NCBI RefSeq assembly: GCF_014851585.1
Contig: NZ_JACVAB010000003.1
Location: 248,001 to 312,000 of the forward strand
Length of the DNA stretch: 64,000 nt
From: Agrobacterium sp. AGB01
Lineage (GTDB): Bacteria; Pseudomonadota; Alphaproteobacteria; Rhizobiales; Rhizobiaceae
Direction: 5' to 3'
Made by a program: the position numbers and the translations under genes. Shown here one piece after another: positions 9,913 through 17,335 of the stretch; the stretch's first letter is position 1, and every line of letters starts with the position of its first letter. Below the pieces are notes generated by a model, which was not told the origin of the DNA, ran no database searches, and was given only the letters and a program-made list of their open reading frames with translations.

Positions 9913-10305
9913 ATGACCACTGCCGTTACCATCGTAAAACCTGCACCAAGCCATCTGGCTGTTGAACATTTCGCAGCCGAATTCAGCTTTGAAACCGATT
10001 GCTGGGATGTCCACGACTCGCTGTCAAAGGGCGCAGATTTTGTGCTTCTCGATGTGCGCGGGCCAGCGCTCTACGCGAAGGGACATATTCCCGGTGCCAT
10101 TAGCCTGCCGCATGGCAAAATGACTGCATCGAAAATGGCAGCCTGGCCTCAAAACACTATTTTCGTGACATATTGTGCGGGGCCGCATTGCAACGGCGCA
10201 GCAAAAGGCGCCTTGCGGCTTGCTCAACTGGGGCGGCCGGTAAAGATCATGGCTGGCGGCATTACCGGCTGGCTCGATGAGGGTTTCGAATTGGCGGTGC
10301 TTTAA
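9913..10305 (+). CDS. Single-domain rhodanese (sulfurtransferase-like)
   Basis: 130 residues, one rhodanese domain: VLLDVRGPALYAKGHIPGA, then the active-site loop with cysteine in TYCAGPHCNGA, then MAGGITGWLDEG near the end. The catalytic cysteine loop lacks the CRxGxR pattern of thiosulfate sulfurtransferases, so the sulfur acceptor or donor may differ. There is no signal peptide, so it is cytoplasmic. The start at 9913 has AGGAGA seven bases upstream. It is divergent from the FtrA-like regulator, which probably controls it. Confidence 0.85.
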   Translation: MTTAVTIVKPAPSHLAVEHFAAEFSFETDCWDVHDSLSKGADFVLLDVRGPALYAKGHIPGAISLPHGKMTASKMAAWPQNTIFVTYCAGPHCNGAAKGALRLAQLGRPVKIMAGGITGWLDEGFELAVL

Positions 10306-10311
10306 TCGCAA

Positions 10312-10346
10312 GAAAGGCCCGCAGACGTCAGCCTGCGGGCCTTTTG
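10312..10346. terminator. Bidirectional rho-independent terminator
   Basis: GGCCCGCAG (10316-10324) pairs perfectly with CTGCGGGCC (10333-10341). TTTT follows on the plus strand and TTTCTT on the minus strand. It separates the convergent rhodanese and BA14K genes. Confidence 0.85.
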
Positions 10347-10365
10347 ACATGTTTGAGACTGCTAT

Positions 10366-10872
10366 TTAGCCAGCAGTGCAGAAGTGACGCTGGCCACTAT
10401 AGTCGGTGTAGGTACCGGTGCGAGCGTTGAAGCTTCTGTAACGCTGCGAGCAATAGTCATACCAAGACTGCGACCATGGTTCGATCGTGCGGTAAACTGT
10501 CCGCGGTTGATAGGCAGGACGTGTTTCGTAAACCGGGCGTGTCTCGTAAACTGGGCGCGGGCGCTGGTAAACGGTACGCGGAGGCTCAGGATAATAGCCG
10601 TCATTCGCGTATGGGTCTTGATACACATATTCAGGTTCGGCATAAACCGGACCACGGCGCGGCGGGTCAATGTAAACAGGGCCATCCGGTTCAGACGGAC
10701 GTGCGAGCGCTGAACCGACGGCCAAGCCAGCCGCAAGACCAATCACGCCGAGGGCAGCTGCCTCGTTGCGGTGACGGCGGTTCCAGTCACCGGCATTCGC
10801 TGACTGTAGCGGAACAATCACTGTGGCAGCGACCGCAATTGCCAGTACTGTTTTCTTTGCAACTGTGAACAT
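10366..10872 (-). CDS. BA14K-family exported protein
   Basis: 168 residues. A signal peptide (KKTVLAIAVAATVIVPLQSANA) is followed by a short hydrophobic stretch (ALGVIGLAAGLAVGSAL). A Pro/Tyr-rich low-complexity middle follows, with repeats of VYETRP. A C-terminal BA14K domain ends the protein (WYDYCSQRYRSFN, two cysteines, YSGQRHFC). The family was named from a 14-kDa immunoreactive, lectin-like Brucella protein and is nearly confined to Hyphomicrobiales. It probably sits in the periplasm or envelope. The start at 10872 was chosen because the signal peptide begins there; the frame remains open upstream to 11007. Confidence 0.85.
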   Translation of the reverse strand: MFTVAKKTVLAIAVAATVIVPLQSANAGDWNRRHRNEAAALGVIGLAAGLAVGSALARPSEPDGPVYIDPPRRGPVYAEPEYVYQDPYANDGYYPEPPRTVYQRPRPVYETRPVYETRPAYQPRTVYRTIEPWSQSWYDYCSQRYRSFNARTGTYTDYSGQRHFCTAG

Positions 10873-10911
10873 TGTCTTCGTCCATCCAGAGGGTGGTTTG
10901 TCACCCGTTAA

Positions 10912-10937
10912 AACATCATGGCATAAGAAATAGTTCC
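10912..10937 (-). promoter_or_regulatory. Possible EcfG-type (general stress) promoter of the BA14K gene
   Basis: On the minus strand, GGAAC (10937-10933) is followed after 17 bases by TGTT (10915-10912). This is close to the GGAAC-N16/17-CGTT pattern of alphaproteobacterial EcfG promoters, and it lies ~40 bp upstream of the start codon. The motif is short and could occur by chance. Confidence 0.3.
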
Positions 10938-11042
10938 CGCTGCCTGAATGGATGCTGAATGAATTAAGGCACAAGCACGGAGTTTGTCGGGGCTTGCGAA
11001 GTATCAATCTAAACGAAATGGCAACCCGAAATCGTCACAGCG

Positions 11043-12035
11043 TCAAAGCGGCTCCATGAGGTCTAGATAGGGAAGCTCATCTGGCGTCATCGAATGAGTC
11101 ACCGCCTGAATACGCATCATGGCTCTTTCGCGGGAAATCTGCAGATGTGCCGTCATCGCGTCCTTGGCGCCGACGATATTTCCGTCCTGAATATGGGTGA
11201 GTATCTCCAGATGCTCCGGCAGAAACGGCTCCGTCTCGAACAGATCGGTGGTGCGGGGATAGAGGAAGTGGTGGGCAATCAGCAGCGACTGCGGCAGGCT
11301 GATCGCCCGCATAAGTGAACTGTTGCCACAATACCCCAAAAGCTCGACATGAAGTTCCTGCTCAAACCTGTCCAGCGTGCTGCCGACTTGCGGCACTTGG
11401 CAATTTATTGCTGATTCGATATTGCCGCGAACCCGGGTGAGAAACCCCTCTGGCAAATTGGGTACGGCTTTTTCCAACGCCAGCGGCTCCAGAACCCATC
11501 TTAACTCGTAGAGCTCATCAATGTGTTGCATGGTCAGTGCGGGTGCAAACCACCGTGCGCTGTCATCTTTCTGAACAATGCCACGCTGCTGCAGGCGGGC
11601 CACCACATCGCGTGCAACCGTTCGGCTGACACCGTAATGTTTCGCCAGGATCGCTTCATTGATGCGCCAGCTGGCAAAGGTTGTCCGTGAGACAATCTCC
11701 ATTTCGATTTCAGAGTAGATCAACTCCCAACTTGGCAGGAAATGTATCTTGGGATCGTCATTGGCCGCAGCTTTGGGGGCCACGATGACAGACGCTGGAT
11801 TGGCGAGTGCCAAAACATCATAACCACGCGATGAGGCTTTTTGTATCAGCCCCATGCGCTCAAGTTGCATCAACGACTGCCGGGCAGGTGCGCGGCTGAT
11901 TCCAAAGCGCTCAGCCACCCCTGTTTCCGTCAGGCGGCTACCAACCTCGATGGCCCCATTGCTGATATCCAAGGCCAAAACCTCGCAAGCGCGCTGGTAG
12001 AGTTTGGGAGCTGTGCCGGAACCGGTGGTGGACAT
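11043..12035 (-). CDS. GntR-family regulator with two winged-helix domains and an FCD-like domain
   Basis: 330 residues. The first GntR-type winged helix lies at about 11-75 (KLYQRACEVLALDI, ETGVAERFGISRAPARQSL). A second lies at about 105-170 (LIYSEIEMEIVSRT, EAILAKHYGVSRTVARDVV). An all-helical FCD-like ligand domain runs from ~172 to the end (ELYELRWVLEPLALEKAV, FEQELHVELLGYCGNSSL, HLEILTHIQDG). Standard FadR/FCD regulators have one winged helix and ~230 residues; the duplicated N-terminus is unusual. It is divergent from an Ldh-family dehydrogenase gene, with a TGTAC dyad between them, so local control is likely. The effector is unknown. Confidence 0.8.
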   Translation of the reverse strand: MSTTGSGTAPKLYQRACEVLALDISNGAIEVGSRLTETGVAERFGISRAPARQSLMQLERMGLIQKASSRGYDVLALANPASVIVAPKAAANDDPKIHFLPSWELIYSEIEMEIVSRTTFASWRINEAILAKHYGVSRTVARDVVARLQQRGIVQKDDSARWFAPALTMQHIDELYELRWVLEPLALEKAVPNLPEGFLTRVRGNIESAINCQVPQVGSTLDRFEQELHVELLGYCGNSSLMRAISLPQSLLIAHHFLYPRTTDLFETEPFLPEHLEILTHIQDGNIVGAKDAMTAHLQISRERAMMRIQAVTHSMTPDELPYLDLMEPL

Positions 12036-12154
12036 GGATGATATTGCTCTGGTTTTTCTGGTTCGAAGATGCGGGAAGCGGCTTTGCCTTGCAACCGCTT
12101 TGACAGCAGATTTTTGCAGATAGCGGCATTGCGTGACTCAAAAATAATGTCTAG

Positions 12155-12169
12155 TGTACACATAGTACA
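12155..12169. promoter_or_regulatory. Candidate GntR operator
   Basis: TGTACACATAGTACA has perfect TGTAC/GTACA arms around 5 bases and lies 21 bp before the dehydrogenase start. GntR/FCD regulators often bind TNGTACNA-like dyads. The likely binder is the divergent double-winged-helix regulator. Confidence 0.45.
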
Positions 12170-12190
12170 TTTTGGAGGGGAGGAACCGGG

Positions 12191-13258
12191 ATGTTGCAAA
12201 CCAACGCACAGAACAATGTGTCGCTGGACGAGCTCGACCGGTTTTGTCGTGCCGTGTTTGCCGCCGCTGGCGCAAACACGGCAACGGCAGACGCTGCAAC
12301 GCGAGCCATGATGCATGGCACCCGTCACGGCGTCGACAGCCACGGTGTCCGCCTTCTTGCCCACTACATCACAGCGCTGAACGGCGGTCGCATCAACGGC
12401 GCACCTGATATCAAAAAAGTAACAAGCTTTGGCGCCATCGAAACGCTGGATGCAGATGACGCGCACGGTGCCCTTGCCACATATACGGCAATGGACAACG
12501 CGATCGACCTCGCCAGCAAGTTCGGAATTGGCGCAGTTGCTATCCGCAACACCTCACATTTTGGTCCCGCTGGCGCTTACTCCATCGAAGCGGCCCGCAA
12601 AGGTTACATCGGCATCACATTCTGCAACTCGGACAGCTTTGTCCGCCTGCATGACGGTGCGATGCGTTTCCACGGCACAAACCCGATTTCGGTTGGCGTT
12701 CCGGTTTCCGGGGACGATCCGTGGTTGCTCGACATGGCGACCAGCTCCATCCCCTATAACCGCGTTCTGCTGTATCGCAGCCTCGGCCAAGCTCTGCCAA
12801 ACGCTACTGCATCTGATGAAACGGGCGTTGACACCAAGGATGCCAATGCTGCTGACATGCTCGCGCCGCTCGGTGGCGAATTCGGCTTCAAGGGCGCGGC
12901 TCTTGCAGGCGTCGCAGAAATTTTCAGCGCAATTTTGACCGGCATGAAGCTGAGCTTCGACATTGCCCCGATGGGTGGGCCTGATTTTTCCAAGCCACGC
13001 GGCATGGGCGCATTCGTACTGGCTATCAAACCGGAAGCATTCGTTGACCGGCAGACATTTGATTCGGGCATGCAGCGCTATCTGCAGGTGCTGCGCACCT
13101 CTCCAACCCGTGAAGACTGCAAGGTTATGGCACCGGGCGACCGGGAATGGCTTGTCGCGGCGCAAAGAGAACGAGAGGGAGTCACTGTTGACCCCTCCAC
13201 AAGGCAGGCTTTCGAAGAGCTTGCCGACAAATATGGCTTGGAAATGCCTCTGTTCTGA
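12191..13258 (+). CDS. Ldh-family (malate/L-lactate/ureidoglycolate-type) NAD(P)-dependent dehydrogenase
   Basis: 355 residues of the type-2 malate/lactate dehydrogenase family (MDH2/YlbC/YiaK fold, unlike Rossmann LDH). Family motifs are RHGVDSHGVR (~45-54), the catalytic-histidine stretch NTSHFGPAGAY (H123) and HGTNPISVGVP. The enzyme reduces or oxidises a 2-hydroxy/2-oxo acid; members include YiaK (2,3-diketogulonate reductase). The ribosome-binding site GGAGGGGAGGAA is strong. The uronate/idonate genes just downstream make a sugar-acid substrate plausible, but the sequence alone does not fix it. Confidence 0.85.
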   Translation: MLQTNAQNNVSLDELDRFCRAVFAAAGANTATADAATRAMMHGTRHGVDSHGVRLLAHYITALNGGRINGAPDIKKVTSFGAIETLDADDAHGALATYTAMDNAIDLASKFGIGAVAIRNTSHFGPAGAYSIEAARKGYIGITFCNSDSFVRLHDGAMRFHGTNPISVGVPVSGDDPWLLDMATSSIPYNRVLLYRSLGQALPNATASDETGVDTKDANAADMLAPLGGEFGFKGAALAGVAEIFSAILTGMKLSFDIAPMGGPDFSKPRGMGAFVLAIKPEAFVDRQTFDSGMQRYLQVLRTSPTREDCKVMAPGDREWLVAAQREREGVTVDPSTRQAFEELADKYGLEMPLF

Positions 13259-13371
13259 GAGGCAAAAACGGCTCCATCGCGGGAAAATACCGGTGGCAAC
13301 CAGCTTGCCGCCGACAACATTTTCGCGTTTAAAAACATATACTTAATTGTAATATTTATTCACTTTTCTGC

Positions 13372-13400
13372 TTGACTTATCGACTGAAGCAGCTTTAATA
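13372..13400 (+). promoter_or_regulatory. Sigma-70-type promoter of the TRAP/uxu operon
   Basis: TTGACT (13372-13377) and TTTAAT/TTAATA (13394-13400) are spaced 16-17 bp apart, just upstream of a 19-bp palindrome and of the regulator gene that leads the operon. Confidence 0.5.
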
Positions 13401-13408
13401 AAAAAAAT

Positions 13409-13427
13409 TGGTAAGGCCATCTTACCA
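13409..13427. promoter_or_regulatory. UxuR/GntR-type operator
   Basis: TGGTAAG-N5-CTTACCA is a perfect 7-bp dyad at the expected transcription start, 38 bp before the GntR gene. Its TGGT/ACCA ends resemble UxuR/ExuR-type sites. It would let the regulator repress its own operon. Confidence 0.6.
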
Positions 13428-13464
13428 GATGTGCGCCAAGGGAGTGGCGCATGGGAGGATTTAA

Positions 13465-14178
13465 ATGTTTGTGGCATTGGAACCGCGCCGCCTTTATCGG
13501 CAGGTCGCGGACCAAATACGTATGCTTATCGAAACGGGAGAGCTTTCCGATGGAGCCCGCCTGCCTGCCGAGCGCGAGCTTGCAGAGAGATTTTCGGTAT
13601 CGCGCCCGACCGTTCGCGAGGCTTTGATTGTTCTGGAAGTGGAGGGATACATCCAGATCCGCATGGGTTCAGGCGTGTATATCAGCAGCAAGACAAACCC
13701 GGCCAAGATTGTCTTGCCCGCGGATGACAGTGACGGACCATTCGAAATTTTGCAGGCGCGTTGCATCATCGAAAGTGCAATTGCTGAAGAAGCCGCACGC
13801 CTAGCGACCCCACAGCATGTGGCGATACTCGATGACAATCTGAATCGCATGCGCCAGTCGCTTCATGATGCAACACGTGCATTGGCCGTCGACCGGGAGT
13901 TCCATACAGCCATCGCCGACATCATCGGCAACGCGACACTGAACCGATTCACGGGTCTGATCTACGATCAGCGGATGACACCTTATTTCGAGAAACTGGC
14001 GGGCTACTTTGAAGGCCCGCATACCTGGCAGCTGGCAATGGAAGAACATGTGGCCATCCGCAACGCAATTTCGGCCAATGACCCATCTGCCGCTCGTGAG
14101 GCCATGCGACTGCACATGATACGGGCGCAAAAGAGATTCTCTGAGAGCTTCGGTGAGGAGTTGGGAGGAGAAGAATAA
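13465..14178 (+). CDS. GntR/FCD-family regulator, UxuR-like
   Basis: 237 residues. The N-terminal winged helix has LYRQVADQIRMLIE, RLPAERELAERFSVSRPTVREAL and MGSGVYIS. The C-terminal FCD domain has EILQARCIIESAIAEEAARL and a metal-type histidine set (DREFHTAIADIIGN, EEHVAIRNAI, MRLHMIRA). This matches FadR-subfamily repressors of hexuronate pathways. The start at 13465 is preceded by GGGAGGAT. It is the first gene of a co-directional series with the TRAP transporter, idnD, uxuA and uxuB. A sugar acid such as fructuronate or mannonate is a reasonable effector. Confidence 0.85.
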   Translation: MFVALEPRRLYRQVADQIRMLIETGELSDGARLPAERELAERFSVSRPTVREALIVLEVEGYIQIRMGSGVYISSKTNPAKIVLPADDSDGPFEILQARCIIESAIAEEAARLATPQHVAILDDNLNRMRQSLHDATRALAVDREFHTAIADIIGNATLNRFTGLIYDQRMTPYFEKLAGYFEGPHTWQLAMEEHVAIRNAISANDPSAAREAMRLHMIRAQKRFSESFGEELGGEE

Positions 14179-14247
14179 CCCTGTCGCGCTTCTTGCGGAG
14201 GGATCACAACCATACGAAATCTGAAATCAATTCGGGAGGATTTGAGG

Positions 14248-15222
14248 ATGAAATTCGGATTAAAAACGTTGCTGGGTGCAACAGCAATGATTATGGCATC
14301 GGCACTCACTGCCCAGGCGCAGACTGCCCTGAAGTGGGCGCATGTGTATGAAACAACAGAGCCTTTCCATACGGAGTCGGTATGGGCCGCTGAAGAAATA
14401 GCAAAACGCACCGACGGCCGTTACAAGATCGACGTGTTCCCAGCTTCACAGCTCGGCAAGGAAGCGGATATCAACCAAGGCCTGAAGCTCGGCACTGTTG
14501 ATATGATCATCTCTGGCTCCAGCTTTGCAGCCCGCGACTATAAGCCGATTGGCGTAACATACTTCCCTTACATCTTCCGCGATCCTGCTCACCTCATCGC
14601 CTACACCAAGAGCGATGTGTTCAAGCGCTTGGCGAAAGGTTATGAAGACAAGACTGGCAACATAATCACCGCTGTAAGCTACTACGGCACACGCCACACC
14701 ACATCCAATACGCCTATCGAAAAATGCGGCGATATGGCTGGCTTGAAAATGCGCGTGCCTGATGTTCCTGCATACCTTGCAATGCCACGGGCCTGTGGCG
14801 CCAACACCACGCCGATTGCCTTTGCGGAGGTCTATCTTGCGCTACAGAACGGTACTGTGGATGCTCAGGAAAACCCCCTGACAACCATTGATGCCAAGAA
14901 GTTCTACGAAGTGCAGAAGAACATCGTGTTGACTGGCCACATCGTCGACCACCTCAACACGCTGATCTCAAAGAGCCGCTGGGCCAGCCTTTCGGACGAA
15001 GACAAGAAAATCTTCGTGGAAGTCATGCAGCAGGCGGCAGAACGCACAACCAAGATCATCGAAGAACGTGAAAATGCTCTTGTCGAGGACTTCAAGAAGC
15101 GTGGCCTGACCGTCACGGAAGTCGACAAGGCCGACTTCGAAAAGAACGTGTTGGATAAAGTGACCTTCGAAGAGTTCGGTTACGACAAGGCTGACTGGGA
15201 AGCCATCCGCGCCATCCAGTAA
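14248..15222 (+). CDS. TRAP transporter solute-binding protein (DctP family)
   Basis: 324 residues. A signal peptide (KTLLGATAMIMASALTAQAQ) is followed by a DctP fold: 'LKWAHVYETTEPFHTESVWAA', 'AEEIAKRTDGRYKIDVFP', 'ADINQGLKLGTVDMI' and the carboxylate-binding region 'LKMRVPDVPAYL' with its family arginine. 'PIAFAEVYLALQNGTVDAQENP' is diagnostic. It binds an organic acid in the periplasm for the DctQ/DctM pair downstream. The start at 14248 has GGGAGGA seven bases upstream. Clustering with uxuA and uxuB points to a hexuronate or aldonate. A perfect 10-bp stem-loop follows the gene. Confidence 0.92.
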   Translation: MKFGLKTLLGATAMIMASALTAQAQTALKWAHVYETTEPFHTESVWAAEEIAKRTDGRYKIDVFPASQLGKEADINQGLKLGTVDMIISGSSFAARDYKPIGVTYFPYIFRDPAHLIAYTKSDVFKRLAKGYEDKTGNIITAVSYYGTRHTTSNTPIEKCGDMAGLKMRVPDVPAYLAMPRACGANTTPIAFAEVYLALQNGTVDAQENPLTTIDAKKFYEVQKNIVLTGHIVDHLNTLISKSRWASLSDEDKKIFVEVMQQAAERTTKIIEERENALVEDFKKRGLTVTEVDKADFEKNVLDKVTFEEFGYDKADWEAIRAIQ

Positions 15223-15229
15223 TTGCACC

Positions 15230-15254
15230 GTCCGGTGCCTACACGGCACCGGAC
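15230..15254 (+). other. Stem-loop after the TRAP binding-protein gene
   Basis: GTCCGGTGCC and GGCACCGGAC pair perfectly around TACAC, 7 bases after the stop codon and without a T tract. It probably stabilises the upstream transcript or dampens read-through, so more binding protein than permease is made. Confidence 0.55.
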
Positions 15255-15287
15255 ATCCCTTTGGCCTCGTCCACTGGAGCTTTCCAA

Positions 15288-15863
15288 ATGACAGATCAAA
15301 AGAACGCGCCCATCAGCGTGGAAGAGATGGCGCATGCCTTCGAGGAAGAGGTTGGCGATGTCGACCTGTCTCCCTACGCATTTGAAGACTGGCTGACCAT
15401 GCTGGTATTCTGGGGAATGGCAACCAGTGTCTTCCTGCAGTTTTTCACACGTTACGCTCTCAACAACAGTCTTGCCTGGACAGAAGAAATTGCCGCCAAC
15501 TGCCTTGTGGTCGTGGTGTTTCTTGGCTCCGTTATGTGTGTCCGTCAGGTCCGACACATTCAGGTCGACCTGATTTATCGCTTCCTGTCGCGCAAGACAG
15601 GACGTGCCCTTGAAGTTGTCGTTGACCTCATCAACATCGGTTTTTTCGCCTATATCACCTGGTTGATGTGGCGTTATCTCGAAATCGTCGGCGATGAGCG
15701 CATGGTCACAGTCGACCTTCCACGCGGCATTGTCTTCTATACCGTGTTTGCAGCTTACATATTGATGTTCCTGCGTTCGGTGCAGAACTTCGTCAAGGAC
15801 ATGACCAGTAAAAAAACCGTCCGCGAGCAGGCTGACGAAGCCATTAATACACAGGGAATTTGA
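15288..15863 (+). CDS. TRAP transporter small permease (DctQ family)
   Basis: 191 residues with four membrane helices starting near residue 35 (LTMLVFWGMATSVFLQFFTRY). The DctQ signature 'NNSLAWTEEIAANCLVVVVFLG' is present, then RHIQVDLIYRFL. It pairs with the DctM subunit in the inner membrane. The N-terminal cytoplasmic tail (~30 acidic residues) is longer than usual. The ATG at 15288 has GGAG about 8 bases upstream. It lies three bases before the DctM gene. Confidence 0.9.
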   Translation: MTDQKNAPISVEEMAHAFEEEVGDVDLSPYAFEDWLTMLVFWGMATSVFLQFFTRYALNNSLAWTEEIAANCLVVVVFLGSVMCVRQVRHIQVDLIYRFLSRKTGRALEVVVDLINIGFFAYITWLMWRYLEIVGDERMVTVDLPRGIVFYTVFAAYILMFLRSVQNFVKDMTSKKTVREQADEAINTQGI

Positions 15864-15866
15864 GCG

Positions 15867-17273
15867 ATGCTGCTACTGATTGGTTCATTTCTGCTGCTCA
15901 TGCTCATCGGCACACCTGTAGCCGTATCCATGGCAGTCTCCTCGCTTTTGTATCTTGTCCTTTATGGCGTTGCACCTGACATCATCGCCGCCCAGCGCAT
16001 GATCGCTGGCGTGGAAAGTTTTCCGCTTATTGCAGTGCCTTTCTTCATTCTGGCTGGCAACCTCATGAACAGCGCCGGCGTCACCGGTCGCATCTATCAC
16101 TTCGCCCTGTCGCTCGTCGGCTGGATGAAGGGTGGTCTGGCGCAGGTCAATATCATCGGTTCTGTGGTGTTCTCCGGCATGTCCGGCACAGCACTCGCTG
16201 ATGCGGCCGGTATTGGCACCATCGAAATCAAGGCGATGAAAGATCACGGTTACCCCGTGGAGGCGGCAGTAGGCGTTACTGCGGCTTCGGCAACATTGGG
16301 ACCGATCTTTCCGCCTTCCTTGCCGTTCGTGATCTACGGCATGATGGCAAACGCCTCCATTGGCGCGCTGTTCATGGCGGGCATCATTCCCGGCATCGTT
16401 ATGACCGTGCTGATGATGTTGACGGTGTATGTCTTTGCGCGCCGCAAGGGCTGGGGCTCTGATACGCCGTTCGAACTCAAACAGCTTATGAGCGCCTCGC
16501 TAGAAGTTGTTATCGTTTTCTCCTTCCCGGCTGCGGTCTATCTGCTTGTGCTGGCGGGCCTCTCGGTCAATCTTGCGGTTCTTATCGGTCTTGTGGCGTT
16601 GGTCGCTCTTGATTGGTACTTCGACTTCTCGGCCGTCATGGCGCTGATGACGCCTGTACTTCTCATCGGCGGCATGACAATGGGCTGGTTCACACCAACA
16701 GAAGCGGCCGTTGCAGCCGTGATGTGGTCGATGTTCCTAGGTCTTGTTCGTTATCGCACAATGACGTTCAAAACGCTTGCAAAGGCGTCCTTCGATACGA
16801 TTGAAACCACAGCATCGGTACTGTTCATCGTGACTGCCGCCTCAATTTTTGCATGGTTGCTCACTGTCAGCCAGGCAGCTCAACTGTTCTCGGACTTCAT
16901 CTTCGGCCTGACAGACAACTGGTGGACATTCCTTATTCTTGTCAACGTGTTGCTGCTGATTGTTGGTGCTTTCCTTGATACGATCGCGGCCATCAGTATC
17001 CTTGTTCCGATCCTCATGCCAGTTGCAGCCCGTTACGGCATTGACCCTGTACACCTCGGTCTTATCGTAACGCTCAACCTGATGATCGGCTTGCTGACTC
17101 CGCCGGTGGGGATGGTGCTATTCGTGCTCGCCCGCATATCAAAAATGTCCGTCGAGCGAACGACTTTGGCCATTCTTCCATGGATGATCCCGCTGTTCAT
17201 CGCTCTCATGCTGATAACCTTCATCCCGGCGATCTCCCTTTGGTTGCCGACCCAGATGGGCCTGATCCGCTAA
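15867..17273 (+). CDS. TRAP transporter large permease (DctM family)
   Basis: 468 residues, a little longer than the ~430 typical of DctM, with 11-13 membrane helices. Signatures include 'LIAVPFFILAGNLMNSAGVT', 'GMSGTALADAAGIGTIEI', 'ATLGPIFPPSLPFVIYGM' and 'GLLTPPVGMVLFVLARIS'. It is the ion-coupled channel subunit that receives the substrate from the periplasmic binding protein. It sits between DctQ (3 bp away) and idnD in the uronate operon. Confidence 0.93.
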   Translation: MLLLIGSFLLLMLIGTPVAVSMAVSSLLYLVLYGVAPDIIAAQRMIAGVESFPLIAVPFFILAGNLMNSAGVTGRIYHFALSLVGWMKGGLAQVNIIGSVVFSGMSGTALADAAGIGTIEIKAMKDHGYPVEAAVGVTAASATLGPIFPPSLPFVIYGMMANASIGALFMAGIIPGIVMTVLMMLTVYVFARRKGWGSDTPFELKQLMSASLEVVIVFSFPAAVYLLVLAGLSVNLAVLIGLVALVALDWYFDFSAVMALMTPVLLIGGMTMGWFTPTEAAVAAVMWSMFLGLVRYRTMTFKTLAKASFDTIETTASVLFIVTAASIFAWLLTVSQAAQLFSDFIFGLTDNWWTFLILVNVLLLIVGAFLDTIAAISILVPILMPVAARYGIDPVHLGLIVTLNLMIGLLTPPVGMVLFVLARISKMSVERTTLAILPWMIPLFIALMLITFIPAISLWLPTQMGLIR

Positions 17274-17281
17274 CACACCAT

Positions 17282-17303
17282 CCGCGCGGCGAAAGCCGCG
17301 CGG
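17282..17303 (+). other. GC-rich hairpin with GAAA tetraloop between dctM and idnD
   Basis: CCGCGCGGC and GCCGCGCGG form a perfect 9-bp stem closed by a GAAA (GNRA-type) tetraloop. No T tract follows, so it is more likely an RNA-stability or processing element than a terminator. Confidence 0.5.
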
Positions 17304-17335
17304 CATAACCATTTCGTAAAATGAAGGCAGTTTGA

